NCBI GenBank assembly: GCA_963784415.1
Contig: CAWARK010000014.1
Coordinates: forward strand, 992,001-1,056,000
DNA: 64,000 bases
Direction of reading: 5' to 3'
Source of the DNA: UBA7672 sp963784415
Lineage (GTDB): Bacteria; Pseudomonadota; Alphaproteobacteria; Caulobacterales; Hyphomonadaceae
This document shows, piece after piece, positions 61,713 through 64,000 of this stretch. Numbering within the stretch: the first letter of the stretch is position 1; every line of letters starts with the position of its first letter. The position numbers and the translations under genes are program-made. A model generated the notes under the pieces. That model did not search any database and was not told the origin of the DNA. It saw only the letters and a list, made by a program, of their open reading frames with translations.

Positions 61713-63557
61713 ATGCCCAGGAAGAATATCGCCGCAGGCATCGCGACATCGCTCGCCGCCATCATCATTGCCGGAGCAATCTCCATGGCCACCGCCCAAC
61801 CGCCCCATCCCGGTTCCTTGGGGCTCGCTCCGGAAGACTTCCTGCCACCCGTTCCCGCATGGAGCGGCCGCAGCGAAGCGCTGATCGTACCGGCGACCGA
61901 CAAGTGGATCACCCCCTCGGAAACGACCGGACTGACCGCAACGCCAAACTATGACGACACGCTGGCCTTTCTCGACAAGATGGATCGCCAGTCCGCCCTG
62001 ATGCGCATCGAGACGTTCGGGCATACGCCGCAGGGCCGGAAACTGGTTGCGGTGATCCTGTCAAAGGACGGTGCGAAATTCCAGCCGTCCAAGCCCGTCT
62101 TTCTCATCCAGGCCGGTATCCACTCCGGCGAGATCGACGGCAAGGACGCGATGTTGATGTTGATCCGCGACATCCTCTTCAAGGGGCGCGACGCGCTGAT
62201 CGACAAGGTCAATATCGTGTTCATACCCGCGCTCAATGCTGACGGTCACGAACGCTCCACGCCCTACAGCCGTCCCAACCAGCGCGGACCGAAGGAGATG
62301 GGCTGGCGCAACACGGCGCAAAACCTCAACCTCAACCGCGACTACATGAAAGCCGACGCCCCGGAGCTGCAGGCGCTGCTCGGCCTCATCAACACCTTCG
62401 ACCCGGACTTCTACATCGACCTGCACGTCACCGACGGCATGGATTACCAGTACGACATCACCTACGGCTTCGATGGCTGGGATGGGCGCTACGCGTCCAG
62501 CCCAACGATCGGCAAATGGCTCAATGATGTCTACCGCCCGCGCGCCGACGCAGCGCTGAAGGCGGCGGGGCATATTCCTGGGCCGCTGATCTTCGCCCGC
62601 GACGACGGTGACGTAACCAAGGGCCTCGATCTCTACGCCTTCGCACCGCGCTTCAGCACCGCCTATGGCGACCTGCGGCGGATGCCCAGCGTGCTGGTCG
62701 AGAACCACTCGCTGAAACCATATCGCCAACGCGTTCTGGGCACGTATGTATTGCTGGAAGCGACGCTCAAGGCGCTCGCCAACGAGGCCAAATCGCTGAA
62801 GGCGGCCATTGCGGCGGACCGCGCAATCCGCCCGGACCATCTCGACTCCAACTGGACGACGAAAGAGCAGCCCGTCGGCAAGCTGGATTTCCTGACCATC
62901 GCATCCGAGGAAGTGGACTCCCCCGCAACGGGCGGAAAGATCACTCACTTCCTGGGCAAACCGGGACCGACGGTCACTATCCCGGTGTTCGGTTCAGAGC
63001 CTGGCCTGCGACTCAGCGTTCCCAAAGCCTACTGGGTGCCCGCCACAAAAGCCGACGTCATCGCGCGGCTGAAATGGCATGGCCTGCAGATGGAGACGCT
63101 GAAGGCACCGCGCACGGTCAATGTCGACATGATCCGTCTCGATGGCTTCAAGTCGTCGGGCCCGTTCGAAGGCCGCATGACTTACGCCCCCACCGGCATG
63201 AAGCACGAGCAACGCTCTGAAACTTTTCCCGCAGGGTCGGTCCGCATCTCCACCGATCAGGCGCTCGGTGCGCTGGCCGCCTCCCTTCTCGAACCTGAGG
63301 CCGAGGACTCCTACTTCACCTGGGGATTCTTCGCGGAGATCCTGTCTCGCGTCGAATACATGGAGCCCTATGCCATTGCGCCCATGGCGGAGAAGATGCT
63401 GGCGAACGATCCCGCGCTGAAGGCGGAGTTCGAAAAGCGTCTCAGGGACGATGCAGGCTTCGCGGCATCGCCCCTGCGCCGCCTGCAGTTCTTCTACGAG
63501 CGCAGCCCGTTCTATGACGATCGCTACCTGCTCTACCCTGTCGGCCGCGAGCTTTAG
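61713..63557 (+). CDS. M14-family zinc carboxypeptidase
   Basis: A secreted peptidase of about 614 residues from ATG 61713 (signal MPRKNIAAGIATSLAAIIIAG; ATG 61701 is an alternative). The zinc ligands lie in QAGIHSGEIDGKD (H-x-x-E) and YIDLHVTDG (His). NLNRDYMKADAPE and VLVENHSLKPYRQR (Glu candidate) complete the active site. The C-terminal 250 residues are not typical of simple carboxypeptidases and may form a beta-sandwich. The stop overlaps that of the convergent ABC gene. Confidence 0.9.
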   Translation: MPRKNIAAGIATSLAAIIIAGAISMATAQPPHPGSLGLAPEDFLPPVPAWSGRSEALIVPATDKWITPSETTGLTATPNYDDTLAFLDKMDRQSALMRIETFGHTPQGRKLVAVILSKDGAKFQPSKPVFLIQAGIHSGEIDGKDAMLMLIRDILFKGRDALIDKVNIVFIPALNADGHERSTPYSRPNQRGPKEMGWRNTAQNLNLNRDYMKADAPELQALLGLINTFDPDFYIDLHVTDGMDYQYDITYGFDGWDGRYASSPTIGKWLNDVYRPRADAALKAAGHIPGPLIFARDDGDVTKGLDLYAFAPRFSTAYGDLRRMPSVLVENHSLKPYRQRVLGTYVLLEATLKALANEAKSLKAAIAADRAIRPDHLDSNWTTKEQPVGKLDFLTIASEEVDSPATGGKITHFLGKPGPTVTIPVFGSEPGLRLSVPKAYWVPATKADVIARLKWHGLQMETLKAPRTVNVDMIRLDGFKSSGPFEGRMTYAPTGMKHEQRSETFPAGSVRISTDQALGALAASLLEPEAEDSYFTWGFFAEILSRVEYMEPYAIAPMAEKMLANDPALKAEFEKRLRDDAGFAASPLRRLQFFYERSPFYDDRYLLYPVGREL

Positions 63558-64000
63558 ATCGCAGGCCGCGCCGCCTCGGTTGCCCGACGAAATCCTTGCG
63601 GCGCCGTGTGCGACGACCAGAGCACCGCGCCCTCATGGTCAGCCAGCAGCCGCTCGATGGCGGCGCGCTCGGCATCGCCAAGTATCAGGTCTGACTGATC
63701 GACCAGAATGATGCGGGCGCCTGAAAGGCGCGCGCGGATCAGCCCGAACACCAGCCGGTTGCCACTCGTTATGCGCCGGTCACCGGTGCGCACGACATGC
63801 TCCAGTCCGCCCGGCAAGACGGCGATCATCTCGTCGAGATCGTGGGACGCGACAAACGCATCCAGTCCTTCGGCCTGCTGTTCGGAGACGCCATAGACGA
63901 GGTTTGCTCGCAGGCTGGCTTCAAACATGTCGAAGTCCGCCGACACCAGCGCAACATGGCGGCGGACATCACGGCGATGAATTTTCCGCAGGTCGCAGCC
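63554..64000 (-). CDS. ABC transporter ATP-binding domain, degenerate (partial)
   Basis: The C-terminal 148 residues of a nucleotide-binding domain whose start lies beyond the window. DLRKIHRRDVRRHVALVSAD is the region leading to the Q-loop, where the expected Gln is replaced. The signature is ITSGNRLVFGLIRARL instead of LSGGQ, and Walker B RIILVDQSD has Gln where the catalytic Glu should be; the H-loop LWSSH is kept. It is therefore probably a degenerate, non-hydrolysing half of a heteromeric exporter. It is convergent with the M14 gene with overlapping stops. Confidence 0.75.
   Translation of the reverse strand, partial: GCDLRKIHRRDVRRHVALVSADFDMFEASLRANLVYGVSEQQAEGLDAFVASHDLDEMIAVLPGGLEHVVRTGDRRITSGNRLVFGLIRARLSGARIILVDQSDLILGDAERAAIERLLADHEGAVLWSSHTAPQGFRRATEAARPAI

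Overview
The window is GC-rich chromosomal DNA of an alphaproteobacterium. The gene order pdhABC-lpd-lipA-COQ10-cinA-ispDF-dusB-ntrBC-ntrYX-hfq-hflX, the murA-DUF2948-hisD-UPF0262-infA-maf-RNase E/G-yacG block, and a PdhB with its own lipoyl domain are all typical of that class. A Caulobacterales/Hyphomonadaceae-type organism is plausible, but that is inference from gene content. I see no prophage, insertion sequence, CRISPR array or plasmid function.

Layout. 1-6480: pyruvate dehydrogenase operon, in which small unrelated genes (a DUF1877 protein, two lipoproteins, a small membrane protein) sit between the subunit genes. The linkers of PdhB and PdhC each contain an in-frame palindromic repeat of about 105 bp with the same architecture. 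6718-6957: two tandem tRNA-like genes lacking U33, then two hairpins. 6968-10149: an acyl-ACP synthetase-like gene (minus strand), lipA and a COQ10/RatA-like gene. 10156-13961: four secreted or lipid-anchored proteins of unknown function. 13969-16112: cinA, a DUF3995-like gene and ispDF (minus). 16203-25325: dusB, the two nitrogen-type two-component systems, hfq and hflX. 25342-32528: a lipoprotein hydrolase, tRNA-Thr, murA through yacG, and tRNA-Phe. 32604-36671: an acyltransferase-like membrane protein, a two-gene ABC transporter, HupE and tRNA-Ser. 36960-43494: rlpA, dacC-like, tmk, holB, tatD, an MBL hydrolase and mazG. 43474-45155: mocA-like and xdhC-like genes. 45401-50737: enoyl-CoA hydratase, two acyl-CoA ligases and a flavin monooxygenase. 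50785-53251: dicarboxylate symporter and secF. 53501-56432: EF-hand protein plus a response regulator/kinase pair. 56453-63557: MFS transporter and three secreted metallopeptidases (M61, M28, M14). 63554-64000: the end of a degenerate ABC ATPase.

How the genes work together: the first part supplies acetyl-CoA and lipoate (PDH, lipA). The centre regulates nitrogen and redox physiology (NtrBC/NtrYX, Hfq) and makes isoprenoid and cell-wall precursors. The middle handles septal wall remodelling and nucleotide/replication housekeeping. The right part looks adapted to scavenging: secreted peptidases, transporters and a small acyl-CoA catabolic cluster.

Sequence quality: I infer about 15 single-base frameshifts in otherwise intact housekeeping genes. 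Fourteen lie before position 22000 and 13 of the 15 are one-base insertions. They look like sequencing or assembly errors, so those genes are annotated as whole genes with the shift positions stated. No stretch over 300 bases is without a gene or RNA.
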